Source of the DNA: an uncultured Alistipes sp.
GTDB taxonomy: Bacteria > Bacteroidota > Bacteroidia > Bacteroidales > Rikenellaceae
Length of the DNA: 64,000 nt
Direction: 5' to 3'
NCBI RefSeq assembly: GCF_902388705.1
Contig: NZ_CABMQJ010000006.1
Location: forward strand, 62,001 to 126,000
This document shows, piece after piece, positions 15,457 through 24,400 of the stretch; within the stretch, counting starts at the first letter, position 1, and each line of letters begins with the position of its first letter. A program made the translations under genes and the position numbers. Under the pieces are notes generated by a model that searched no databases, had not been told where the DNA came from, and worked only from the letters and a program-made list of their open reading frames with translations.

Positions 15457-16663
15457 CAAAGAAAAAGGGGCAATTCCGTTTCTGCGTGTCGGCACGTCCA
15501 TTCTCAAACGGGTGCGGATGCCGTTGAGCAACGAACGGAGTATCGAAACACTGATTCCGTGGAACGTGGAAACCTTGCGGCAGGACTACGGCAAAGACTA
15601 CATCGCCAAGATCCCGAAGTACGACGGATTCTGCACCGTGCCCAGCCACACCAATTACCGCCGGGAAATACACGGCTTTCTGAACCGTTACGAACCGATC
15701 ACAACCGCGCCCGTCGAGGGAGCATTTCCGCACGTCAGGGAATTTCTCGCACACATCTTCGGAGAGCAAATCGAGTTGGGCTACGACTACCTGCAACTGC
15801 TTTACCTGCGGCCGCAGCAACGGCTACCGATCCTGCTGTTGGTGTCCCAGGAGCGCAACACGGGAAAGACCACCTTTCTGAATTTCCTGAAGCTGATCTT
15901 CGAGGGCAACGTGACATTCAACACCAACGAGGATTTCCGGTCGCAGTTCAACGACGACTGGACGGGAAAATTATTAGTCTGCGTGGACGAGGTGCTATTA
16001 AACCGCCGAGAAGATTCCGAGCGGATCAAAAACCTCTCGACTGCCCGCAGCTACAAGGCCGAGGCAAAAGGCAAGGATCGACGCGAGGTGGAGTTTTTCG
16101 GAAAGTTCGTGCTTTGCTCCAACAACGAGCGCAACCCCGTACTGATCGAGTCGGGCGAAACCCGCTATTGGGTGCGGCGCATACCTCCGCTGACGCGGGA
16201 CAATCAAAACCTGCTCTCTGATATGCAGCGTGAGCTGCCGGGATTTCTGTTCTTCTTATTCCACCGCGAACTATCTACCCGTGAGGAAAGCCGAATGTGG
16301 TTTGCGCCCCGCTTGCTGGCAACTGAAGCGCTGCGCCGGATCATCCACTACAACCGCAGCAAGGCCGAAGCGGAGATAATTGCCATTATCCGCGACGTTA
16401 TGGATGCCGAGGGGCTGGAGCAATACCGTTTCGACGTGAGCGATATGGTTAATATGCTGGAGATACGCGGTATTCGTTCGGATCATCCGGCTGTTAGGCG
16501 GATTCTCGCGGAGAATTGGCGGTTGCTGCCAGCCCCACCGACCTACTACACCCGCTATGCCATTACCTACAACGGTGAAATAATAAGGCAGAACAGCAAA
16601 ACAGCGCGGGTCTACACCGTCACGCGGGAGGTTCTCAATGAATTGCTTGCCGTAAGGTTGTAA
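15446..16663 (+). CDS. SF3-type helicase / plasmid-phage primase-associated ATPase
   Basis: 405 residues from ATG 15446 (a longer frame from 15185 overlaps the HTH gene and is not used). The P-loop is 'SQERNTGKTTFLNFLKLIF', followed by 'LVCVDEVLLNRREDSERIKNL' (Walker B), 'KGKDRREVEFFGKFVLCSNNERNP' and 'ETRYWVRRIPPL' (sensor and arginine finger), the D5/P4-like superfamily 3 arrangement. It probably drives replication of the excised circle with the primase downstream. Element A has no equivalent. Confidence 0.82.
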   Translation: MGANKEKGAIPFLRVGTSILKRVRMPLSNERSIETLIPWNVETLRQDYGKDYIAKIPKYDGFCTVPSHTNYRREIHGFLNRYEPITTAPVEGAFPHVREFLAHIFGEQIELGYDYLQLLYLRPQQRLPILLLVSQERNTGKTTFLNFLKLIFEGNVTFNTNEDFRSQFNDDWTGKLLVCVDEVLLNRREDSERIKNLSTARSYKAEAKGKDRREVEFFGKFVLCSNNERNPVLIESGETRYWVRRIPPLTRDNQNLLSDMQRELPGFLFFLFHRELSTREESRMWFAPRLLATEALRRIIHYNRSKAEAEIIAIIRDVMDAEGLEQYRFDVSDMVNMLEIRGIRSDHPAVRRILAENWRLLPAPPTYYTRYAITYNGEIIRQNSKTARVYTVTREVLNELLAVRL

Positions 16664-16838
16664 GGTCTACTGATATATTCTATTTATATCTAAATACTTA
16701 CACCTCTTACAAACTCTCTAACAAAGTCCTACAATCGCTTACGTCCCAACAACAGCAAACGGTCGTAAGAGATAAGTAAGACCGTAACTTTTTATTTCAC
16801 TGTATTTTATACGATTTTCTCAACAAACCGACAATTTT

Positions 16839-17753
16839 ATGGACGACATACAGCAACTCAAACGCCTCTCGATCCGCGACTATCTGTCGAGGCGGGGCAT
16901 CCGGCCAGCACGGGAGAACGCCCGCTGCGGCTTCTATCTTTCACCGCTTCGCGCGGAGCATACACCCAGCTTCAAAGTGGACTATGTGTTAAACCTCTGG
17001 CACGACTTCGGAACGGGCAAAGGCGGCTCGATCATCGACCTGGTAATGGGACTGGAGAACTGCGACAAATCGCAGGCGATTCGGTCACTGGGTAGCGATG
17101 AAATAAAACCGATAGCCTCCGTTATCCCGGTTCCGGTCGCTCCGCCCGTTCCTGCACTCCGCATCCTCACCGATGCGCCGCTTTGTCATCCGGCACTTGT
17201 CGGCTACCTGCAAAGCCGGGGCATCGACCCGGAAACTGCATCGGCTTTCTGCCGCGAGGTACGCTATGCCGTCGGCAACCGGGAGTATTTCGCCATCGGC
17301 TTTCGCAACAACGCCGGAGGGTGGGAGCTACGCTCGGAGTATTTCAAAGGAGGCAGTAGCCCGAAGCACATCACGACCATTGACAACCATGCCGACACCT
17401 GCATCGCGTTCGAGGGGTTTATGGATTTCCTTTCCTATCTCACGCTGAAGAAGCCCGAACCGTTACGGATCGACGCGGCAGTCCTGAACTCGGTCGTAAA
17501 CCTACTGAAAGCTATTCCGTTCCTGCAACGGCATCGGACGGTGCATACTTTCTTCGACAACGACGAGACAGGGCGCAAGGCAACGGCCGACGTTATCCGT
17601 CTTTGTCCCGACAGCGAGGTTGTCGATCAATCGGATTGCTATCGGGAATACAAGGATTTGAACGACTATTTGCAGGCAAAATCGCACCGGACACAAACCC
17701 AACGGTTGCCGGCGAGCGTTGCCCCCGAACGCAAACGGGGAGTAAAGTTATAA
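16839..17753 (+). CDS. DNA primase (CHC2-like/Toprim) of element B
   Basis: 304 residues. The N-terminus has a CHC2-like zinc-binding segment ('CGFYLSPLRAEHTPSF' then 'WHDFGTGKGGSIIDLVM'), in which not all zinc ligands are obvious. The second half is a Toprim domain with 'IAFEGFMDFLSYLTLKKP' and 'VHTFFDNDETGRKATADV'. Typical of primases next to mobilisation genes in Bacteroidales elements. It ends 8 bp before the oriT-like block. The 175-bp gap between helicase and primase shows no gene. Confidence 0.85.
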   Translation: MDDIQQLKRLSIRDYLSRRGIRPARENARCGFYLSPLRAEHTPSFKVDYVLNLWHDFGTGKGGSIIDLVMGLENCDKSQAIRSLGSDEIKPIASVIPVPVAPPVPALRILTDAPLCHPALVGYLQSRGIDPETASAFCREVRYAVGNREYFAIGFRNNAGGWELRSEYFKGGSSPKHITTIDNHADTCIAFEGFMDFLSYLTLKKPEPLRIDAAVLNSVVNLLKAIPFLQRHRTVHTFFDNDETGRKATADVIRLCPDSEVVDQSDCYREYKDLNDYLQAKSHRTQTQRLPASVAPERKRGVKL

Positions 17754-17760
17754 GGATAGG

Positions 17761-17830
17761 GCAAGTTTGTGTTTTTGTCAGCCAAAAACCGCTGCCGTTA
17801 CCGTTGGTCGGCAGTCGATCCCGCTGGTCT
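17761..17830 (+). other. oriT-like block of element B
   Basis: A 70-bp non-coding stretch aligned with 5752-5819. Inverted repeat GTTTTTG-TCAGC-CAAAAAC (17771-17789) and CCGTTGGTC/CCGCTGGTC repeats at 17801 and 17821, the same 20-bp period as in element A. Directly upstream of the MobC and relaxase genes. Confidence 0.65.
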
Positions 17831-17869
17831 GAATACTCGAATTATTATCCTTTTCACCTAAAACTACAA

Positions 17870-18058
17870 ATGATGAAAACCACAGAAAAAACATATAACA
17901 AGCAAGGCGGACGCCCTGTTATGAACAAAGCACAACGGCAGGAATATCGCCTCACCATCCGTTACAATACGGCGCTGCATTTCCAGCTCAAAGCCCTGAT
18001 CCGGGAATCGGGACAGCGACCTGTCGAGGTCGTGCGGCAACTCATCGCCTATGGGTGA
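17870..18058 (+). CDS. MobC-type relaxosome protein, N-terminal part (ends at TGA)
   Basis: 62 residues from ATG 17870: a GGRPxxxxAQRQEYRLTIR strand and helices 'HFQLKALIRESGQRPVEVVRQLIAYG', the RHH-like DNA-binding half of MobC. TGA at 18056-18058 is followed at once by an in-phase GTG opening the C-terminal half. The copy in element A stops at the aligned position (IGRG-TGA-V versus AYG-TGA-V). Every other stop codon in the element B backbone is TAA. Confidence 0.7.
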   Translation: MMKTTEKTYNKQGGRPVMNKAQRQEYRLTIRYNTALHFQLKALIRESGQRPVEVVRQLIAYG

Positions 18059-18241
18059 GTGAAGGAGCGGGTAAGGAAAGAACACCGCCCGGTATTCGAT
18101 CTGTTAAAAGGGCTATCCGGCAACCTGAATCAACTGACCAAGCTGGCACACGCCAAAGGGATCGAACGGCTGGAGAGTCAAATTACGTCGGTACTGCAAG
18201 AAGTACGGCGGTTACTGAAACATTTGCGTGATGATCGGTAA
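18059..18241 (+). CDS. MobC-type relaxosome protein, C-terminal part (after in-frame TGA)
   Basis: 60 residues from GTG: 'VKERVRKEHRPVFDLLKGLS' then 'GNLNQLTKLAHAKGIERLE', the MobC C-terminal signature. Overlaps the relaxase start (ATG 18231) by 11 bp, just as in element A. Could be reached by reinitiation at TGAGTG or by UGA readthrough. Confidence 0.65.
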   Translation: MKERVRKEHRPVFDLLKGLSGNLNQLTKLAHAKGIERLESQITSVLQEVRRLLKHLRDDR

Positions 18242-19298
18242 GGTAATATCGGCCTCGTCCTTTGCAGCGACGGTAGGCTATGTGATGAAAGAGGATTCCC
18301 GGATACTGAAAGCCGAAGGCATTATGCCCCCGGATGCAAAACGCATGGCTGAGGATTTCAAAGACCAAGCCCTGCTCAATCCCCGGCTGAAAAATACCGT
18401 CGGGCATATCTCCTTGTCTTTTTCACCGAAAGATGCCGGGCGGATGACGGATGCCCTGATGACACAAATTGCGGAAGAGTATATTCAGCAAATGGGCATT
18501 ACCGATACGCAACATCTGCTCGTCCGCCACCTCGATCAACAACATCCGCATTGTCATCTGGTCTATAACCGGGTAGGAAATAACGGGCAGACCATTTCGG
18601 ATAAGAATATCAAAATCCGGAACGCGAAAGTTTGCCGGGCGTTGACTGCGAAATATGGGCTTTATATCGCCCCGAACAAAGATGAGGTACGCAGGGAACG
18701 GCTGCGCGAGCCCGACAAAACAAAATACGAGATCTACGACGCCATCAAAGGCTGTCTTCCCAAATGCAAAAGTTGGAACGACCTGGAGAAACGGCTGCGG
18801 GAACAAGGTATCGGCATCCGTTACAAGTATTGCGGATCGACCGACCGGAAACAAGGCGTACTGTTCAGCAAGAACGGCTTCGAATTTTCCGGCTCGAAGA
18901 TCGACAAGACATTCAGTTTTTCGAAACTCGACCGCCGCTTTTCGCAAATACAACAGCGAGAAAAGCTCGTAGGGAATCTATCCACTGCGGCCAGAAACCA
19001 CCGATCCGCATTCATGGGGCTGTTCGGCAACACTGGAGGAGAGAGCAGAGGGACGGAAAACCCCTATTCGCTAAACTTCGGCGGGAACGTCGGAACCGTG
19101 CCGCTTGCCCCGACCGACTCACCCATCGGCGTATCGGCGGCACAAATGCAACGCAAGGAGGGTGAAAGCCCCGAAGCGTATATCGCCCGTATTACGGCCC
19201 TGCTCAGCGCCGCAGCCGAAGCAATGGCCATAGCCGCAATGGAACACAAGCAAAGATTGCGCGAACAGAAAACCCATAAACCCAAATTCAGGCTTTAA
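18231..19298 (+). CDS. Relaxase/mobilisation nuclease (MOBP-like) of element B
   Basis: 355 residues from ATG 18231, chosen because it aligns with the start of element A's relaxase (MIGKVISASSFAATVGYVMKE). Contains 'HPHCHLVYNRVGNNGQTISDKNIKIRN' with the relaxase histidine triad. Highly similar to the element A copy over the first 230 residues and divergent beyond, so the nuclease part is under selection and the tail is not. Intact. Confidence 0.9.
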   Translation: MIGKVISASSFAATVGYVMKEDSRILKAEGIMPPDAKRMAEDFKDQALLNPRLKNTVGHISLSFSPKDAGRMTDALMTQIAEEYIQQMGITDTQHLLVRHLDQQHPHCHLVYNRVGNNGQTISDKNIKIRNAKVCRALTAKYGLYIAPNKDEVRRERLREPDKTKYEIYDAIKGCLPKCKSWNDLEKRLREQGIGIRYKYCGSTDRKQGVLFSKNGFEFSGSKIDKTFSFSKLDRRFSQIQQREKLVGNLSTAARNHRSAFMGLFGNTGGESRGTENPYSLNFGGNVGTVPLAPTDSPIGVSAAQMQRKEGESPEAYIARITALLSAAAEAMAIAAMEHKQRLREQKTHKPKFRL

Positions 19299-19312
19299 AA
19301 CGCACTACCAGA

Positions 19313-19936
19313 ATGAAAGAAAATATCAATAGTATTTCGTACGAGATGTACGAAGAATTGAAAGAAACAATTATCAAAACTATCAAAAACGAGATTTCAG
19401 CCACCGGAAAGCCCAGCGACAATAGGGAGCTATTACATAAAATCGACAAAACAGTAGCAGCAGCAGACCGCACGGCCGATCAGGTTGCGACTCTAACCAA
19501 CCGTTTCGGGCAGCTGAATTTCCGGCCCGTCATCCAAACGCCGCCGCCCGATCTATCAAAACTAAAACCGCTCTTCGAGCATATCTGTTCGCAGCAAACA
19601 CAACTCCAGGAGAAACAGCAGCAAACGTCAAGCGAACTATCCGGCCTCAAGGAATACGTGATGAAATTAAAAACCGAGGTCGACACCTCGGAATTTGAAA
19701 AACTCTCCCGGCGCACGATCTGCGAAATGCAAAATCAGATATATTATCTCAAACAGCCGCCTATCGTGTTAAAAGTTATTACTGGGCTTACAATCATTAC
19801 ACTCGCAACAACACTCTATGCCGGGTATTTATTCCGCGACAGGAAGGAATGGCGGGAAGAAGCGACTTTCTGGTATAGACAAAGCGACCAATATAAAGCA
19901 AGACAAGCTGTTATGAAACCTCCGAAAAAACAATAA
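19313..19936 (+). CDS. Mobilisation accessory coiled-coil/TM protein
   Basis: 207 residues, 14 bp after the relaxase. The N-terminal half is helical with coiled-coil character ('SQQTQLQEKQQQTSSELSGL'), then a membrane segment 'VLKVITGLTIITLATTLYAGYLF' (about 157-179) and a short basic tail. Homologous in position and layout to the interrupted gene at 7280. In Bacteroidales mobilisable elements such proteins follow the relaxase; exact function unknown. Last backbone gene before the B12 cargo. Confidence 0.7.
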   Translation: MKENINSISYEMYEELKETIIKTIKNEISATGKPSDNRELLHKIDKTVAAADRTADQVATLTNRFGQLNFRPVIQTPPPDLSKLKPLFEHICSQQTQLQEKQQQTSSELSGLKEYVMKLKTEVDTSEFEKLSRRTICEMQNQIYYLKQPPIVLKVITGLTIITLATTLYAGYLFRDRKEWREEATFWYRQSDQYKARQAVMKPPKKQ

Positions 19937-19975
19937 ACGTCGTGTAAATTATAAAAACAACTATTTTTCACCTTC

Positions 19976-19991
19976 TGTTATTGCAATAACA
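19976..19991. promoter_or_regulatory. Perfect 16-bp palindrome over the -33 region of the riboswitch promoter
   Basis: TGTTATTGCAATAACA is a perfect palindrome whose TTG (19981-19983) sits 19 bp before the TATCTTTG -7 box, so a bound regulator would compete with RNA polymerase. Possible operator controlling the B12 operon in addition to the riboswitch. Confidence 0.45.
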
Positions 19992-20002
19992 AGAAAAACG
20001 TC

Positions 20003-20010
20003 TATCTTTG
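20003..20010 (+). promoter_or_regulatory. -7 box TATCTTTG of the B12 operon
   Basis: TTG 19981-19983, 19-bp spacer, TATCTTTG 20003-20010: a good match to the Bacteroidetes promoter, ending just before the riboswitch. Confidence 0.7.
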
Positions 20011-20014
20011 CACC

Positions 20015-20245
20015 CGTTATGGTTCCTGTTCGGGTCACCGAGCGGGATGAAAAGGGAATCCGGTGTAAATCCGGAACAGTACTCGCTGCTGTAAGTCCCC
20101 TCCTTCGGGAGAGTAAGTTTATCACACTCTTTGCCACTGGTGATTATCACTGGGAAGGCGTGATGAACGGGACGAGTCAGAAGACCTGCCTTAACGATGA
20201 TTTACACCCGCGGGTTTCGGGTCGGAGTCACATGAGGTAGTTTTC
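20015..20245 (+). ncRNA. Cobalamin riboswitch 1
   Basis: Conserved B12-box elements are in order: GGGAATCCGGTGTAAATCCG near 20053, TTTGCCACTG near 20138, GGGAAGGCGTGATGAACG near 20151 and AGTCAGAAGACCTGCC near 20176. It would shut off the downstream surface-protein/BtuG/BtuB genes when cobalamin is plentiful. A hairpin terminator lies between it and the first gene. Confidence 0.93.
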
Positions 20246-20400
20246 CGCGCACTATTTTCTGTCGATTTCTGTATTCCTGTCCGCCGTGTATTTCTGTAAC
20301 CGGAAAAACGACAGGAAAGCATGACACATGAGTTTATCGAGTATGTAAGGGGGGGGGCTGATCCAGCCCTTGAATTTACATCGAAAGACCTTATTCATTC

Positions 20401-20443
20401 AAGCGTTCGCCAACGGAATAAATTCGTTGGGGAACGCTTTTTT
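20401..20443 (+). terminator. Intrinsic terminator between riboswitch 1 and the B12 operon
   Basis: AAGCGTTCGCCAACG pairs with CGTTGGGGAACGCTT, then TTTTTT. Upstream lies a G9 run (20349-20357) inside a GGGCTG...CAGCCC hairpin. The placement suggests that the riboswitch or the G-rich hairpin decides between stopping here and continuing into 20478. No gene is seen between 20245 and 20478. Confidence 0.75.
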
Positions 20444-20477
20444 ATTGTGCAGAAATATTAACTCAAAATAATAGAAC

Positions 20478-21383
20478 ATGAAAAAACTTTTTACATTATT
20501 GGCACTCGCAACCTGCTTTGCGGCAGTCAGCTGGAGTTGCTCGGACGATTACGACGACTCGGAACTCCGAAAGGAGATCGAAAAAATCAAAGAGGAACTG
20601 GCACAGATCAAATCGCAGATCAGTTCGTTGCAGACCATCATCAATGCGGTAGACACCGATAAGTTCATTACGAACATCGTCAAAACCGATGACGGGTACA
20701 CCATCACGTTCAGCGGCGGTGAGACCATCACGGTCAACAACGGCAAGAACGGTACGAATGCCCCGGTTGTCGGCATCGATCTTTTCGAAGGCGTATATTA
20801 CTGGACCTTAGGCGGTAAAGGAAACTGGATCACGGACGGCTCGGGCAACAAGATCCCTGTCGCCGGAAAAGACGGAGCGTCGCCGAAACTGGATGTCGAT
20901 GCGGAAGGCTACTGGACCGTCGGCGGGACACGTATCACGGGAACCGACGGCAAACCCGTAAAAGCGACCGGCGCAGACGGGGATTCATTCTTCAAGAATG
21001 TCCAGGAGACCGACGACGAAGTGATCTTCACGTTGAACGACGACACCGAAATCCGTATTCCCAAAGCCAAAGAGATCAATTTCGTGATCGAGAAAACGGC
21101 GCTCGTCCTGGAATACGGCACGAGCAAGGCGCTTGCCGTAACTCAGCACGGCGTATTGAATTATTCGATCGCAAAGCCCGACGGATGGCGCGCAACGCTC
21201 GACGGCGACGTACTGACGATCACGGCACCGGTAGCGGAAAACACTTATGCCGAACGCGAAGGTAAGGTATCGGTCGTTGCCGTAGGCGCTACAGCAACCG
21301 TTATCGCCGTAGTCGAAGTAACGGCTACCGATGCCATACTCGAAGATTCCGGTGCAGGCGACAGCAACTGGGAAGAGTGGTAG
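20478..21383 (+). CDS. Surface lipoprotein with DUF4988-like domain, first gene of the B12 operon
   Basis: 301 residues. Signal peptide with lipobox Cys21 (AVSWSC) followed by SDDYDD, an acidic stretch that fits the Bacteroidetes lipoprotein surface-export signal. Residues about 28-55 form a coiled coil (LRKEIEKIKEELAQIKSQISSL), followed by collagen-like GKDGASPKL/GADGDSFF repeats (the DUF4988 pattern) and a small C-terminal beta domain. Its position right after the cobalamin riboswitch makes a role in surface corrinoid capture possible, but binding has not been inferred from sequence. Confidence 0.8.
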   Translation: MKKLFTLLALATCFAAVSWSCSDDYDDSELRKEIEKIKEELAQIKSQISSLQTIINAVDTDKFITNIVKTDDGYTITFSGGETITVNNGKNGTNAPVVGIDLFEGVYYWTLGGKGNWITDGSGNKIPVAGKDGASPKLDVDAEGYWTVGGTRITGTDGKPVKATGADGDSFFKNVQETDDEVIFTLNDDTEIRIPKAKEINFVIEKTALVLEYGTSKALAVTQHGVLNYSIAKPDGWRATLDGDVLTITAPVAENTYAEREGKVSVVAVGATATVIAVVEVTATDAILEDSGAGDSNWEEW

Positions 21384-21414
21384 AATAAGGTCGAACGGAA
21401 AACAACAGTAATAA

Positions 21415-24400
21415 ATGAGAACACACTATTTATACAGCATAGCCCTGTTCGCCGCTCTCGCAGCAACAGGATGCTCCAAAGATTCGGGTATCGAGAACGA
21501 CATCAAACCGGTCGTTCCGGATTCGGGACAACAGGTCGTACTGACCGGCGTATCGAACGCCGCCACGACACGCACGGGACTCGGCGATGCCGACGGAAAT
21601 TCGATCCCGTTCCTGTGGGGCGAGGGCGATTATATCTGGGTGAACGATACGAAAAGCGACGCCGCGCAGGAAGCGGGCCGTACGGCGACGTTCACGTTCG
21701 GGTCGCTCTCGGGATTGGCTCCCTACGAGGTGTATTACAACCGAACGGGAACAACTCCGGCAACGGCATCGATCCCTGCCGAACAGACACAGGCTGCGGC
21801 CGGGGTCGTGGACCTGGGCGCGAACGGCGATTTCGGATATGCCCGAACCGATACCGAGGGCGTCTTTTCGCTGAACCACTACACATCGTATATCTGGTTC
21901 AACGCCTATTCCGCCGATGTGACCTCGAAACTCGTCTCGATCACGGTCAGCACAAGCGACGGCAGTGCGATCGCGGGCGAAGCGGCCTTCGACGGCGAAA
22001 AACTCGGAGCCTGCAACGGCTCGTCGACTATTACACTTTCCTTCGGCGAAGCAGGCGTCAGCCTTCCGACCCAAGGCAGCGACCAGCAGGTATTTGCCGC
22101 GATGGTCGTCTATCCGGCGGATTTGTCGGAAACTGTTATTTCGGTGATCTACACTTTTGCCGACGGAAGTCGTTACCTGACGAGTAAGGCCGGCAAAGAG
22201 CTGACAGCCGGTTCGACACTACGCCTGACCAATGCCATTGCCGCCGCCGACTGCGTCAGCGAAGGCGTGCATTACTTCACGCCGGAAGGGTGGAGCAGTG
22301 AACTTCCGGCATCGTTCAAGTCGGTAAAAGCTATAACATTGGGCGATGCTACGCTCACGAAAGAGGATATCCGGGCAATTTCTAACAAGATGTCGGGCAA
22401 CGCCATCGTCGATCTGGACGATACCGAATTCGCTACCACGGAGTTCCCGGACATATTCAGCCGCAATTCATCCCTGCAGGATATCGTACTGCCCCGTAAT
22501 ATCCAGACCCTCGCAAGCAGCGGGTCCTATTCCTCGGCTTTCTATAACTGCTCGGGACTGAAAAAAATCGGGCTTCCCGAAGGCATGACAGCCCTTGTGG
22601 AAAACGCATTCTATGGATGCACGAAACTGGAGCAGATCCATATTCCGTCGACCGTCACGGAGATCGGCCGCAGTATTTTCTATAACTGCAAAGCGCTGAC
22701 CGCCGTCGCACTGCCCGAAGGAGTGGCAGAGATTCCGCAATACGCATTCTACGGATGCTCCGCGCTCGCCTCGGTCGAAATTCCCTCGACTGTAACGACG
22801 ATTATAGGCTATTCGTTCCAGAATTGTACAGTGCTGAAGGACATCACACTCCCGAAAGGGCTTACAACGCTTGGACCCAACGCCTTCAACGGCTGCAAAG
22901 CACTCGAGGAAGTGGTTATCCCGGCCGGAATAACCGAAATCGACGACAAGACATTCTATCAATGCAGCAACCTGACCTCGGTTACACTGCCGGAAGGGCT
23001 GAAAACACTGGGCGACGACGTATTCTACCAATGCGCGCTGCTGCAGGACGTGACGCTGCCCGCATCGCTCGAAACGATCGGGGCACGTACGTTCGGCGGA
23101 TGCAACTCGTTCACCAAAGTCGCGATCAACATCGAGGAGGTACACGAATACGCATATTGGGACTGCAGGGGCCTGACCTCCATCGAACTGGGCGACAAGG
23201 TGAAATCCATCGGTCGTAACGCCTTCATTTCGAACGGCGGAAACAAGGTCGCTTCGATCACCAGCCATGCCGTTACGCCGCCGGTACTCAGCGCCAATGC
23301 TTTCGGCAGCGTGGGCGGAACCGTCGAAGGTAAAAAATACGTTTACATCCCCGCCGCATCGTTCGACGCCTACGAAAAGGCGTGGGCGGAACTTTCCGGG
23401 ACGAACGGCTATATTTTCGAGGACATCAGCAACCAGGAGCTGACCGACGGCGTCTGGTATCGCGCATCGCGCGAGGAGGAGTGGACGACCTCGATGCCGC
23501 AGTCGTTCCAGGCCCTTTATGTTCGGACCATCGGTGACAATGCAACGATCTCTTCGGAGGCACTCGCCACGATTGTATCGAAAGTGTCGGCACAACAGGC
23601 TCCCGTGACGCTCGACCTGCGTTCGGCTAAATACGCCGCCGCAGAATTTCCGGCTGTATTCGCCGGAAACGACAAACTCGGCGTTATCAAATTCTTCGAC
23701 AATACGACCGCCGTGGCGGCCGGAGCGTTCAAAGGCTGTACGGCCTTGACCGAGGCCGTCATTCCGGCCGGAGTGGCGGAAATCGGCGCTGAAACATTCG
23801 AAAGTTGTGCGGCGCTGGCGGCGATAAATATGCCGTCGGGCGTAAAGACCATCGGTGACAAAGCGTTCAACGGCTGTACGGCCCTGGCCGACATTTCGCT
23901 CGGCAGCGTGAAAACCATCGGCGACGAAGCCTTTGCCGCCAGCGGTCTTACGAAAGCATCCGTTTCGGCGACTGCGATCGGAGAGCGGGTATTCGCCGAC
24001 TGTACGTCTATGACCTCTGTATCCCTCAGCGGCATGACCTCCATACCCGCAGGGTTATTCTCCGGATGCGTGAAGCTGGCAGGCATAACCGTTCCGAACT
24101 CGGTTACGGAGATCGGCGCCAACGCATTCGACGGCTGTTCCATGCTGGCATCGGTATCGCTGGGCAGCGGCGTGGAAACCGTCGGCGCATCGGCCTTCGC
24201 CGACTGCGCCCTTACGTCGCTCGTCCTGCCCGACCAACTGACCACGCTGGGAGACGGCGCATTCAAGAACAATCCGGCCATCGCCAAGATCACGTTCGGT
24301 GCGGGCATCACCGCCATCGGCGACAACGCCTTTGCCGGCAACGCAACGGTCGAACGGCTGACCGTTCCCAAGACCATCACGCAAATCGGCGTCGGTTCGT

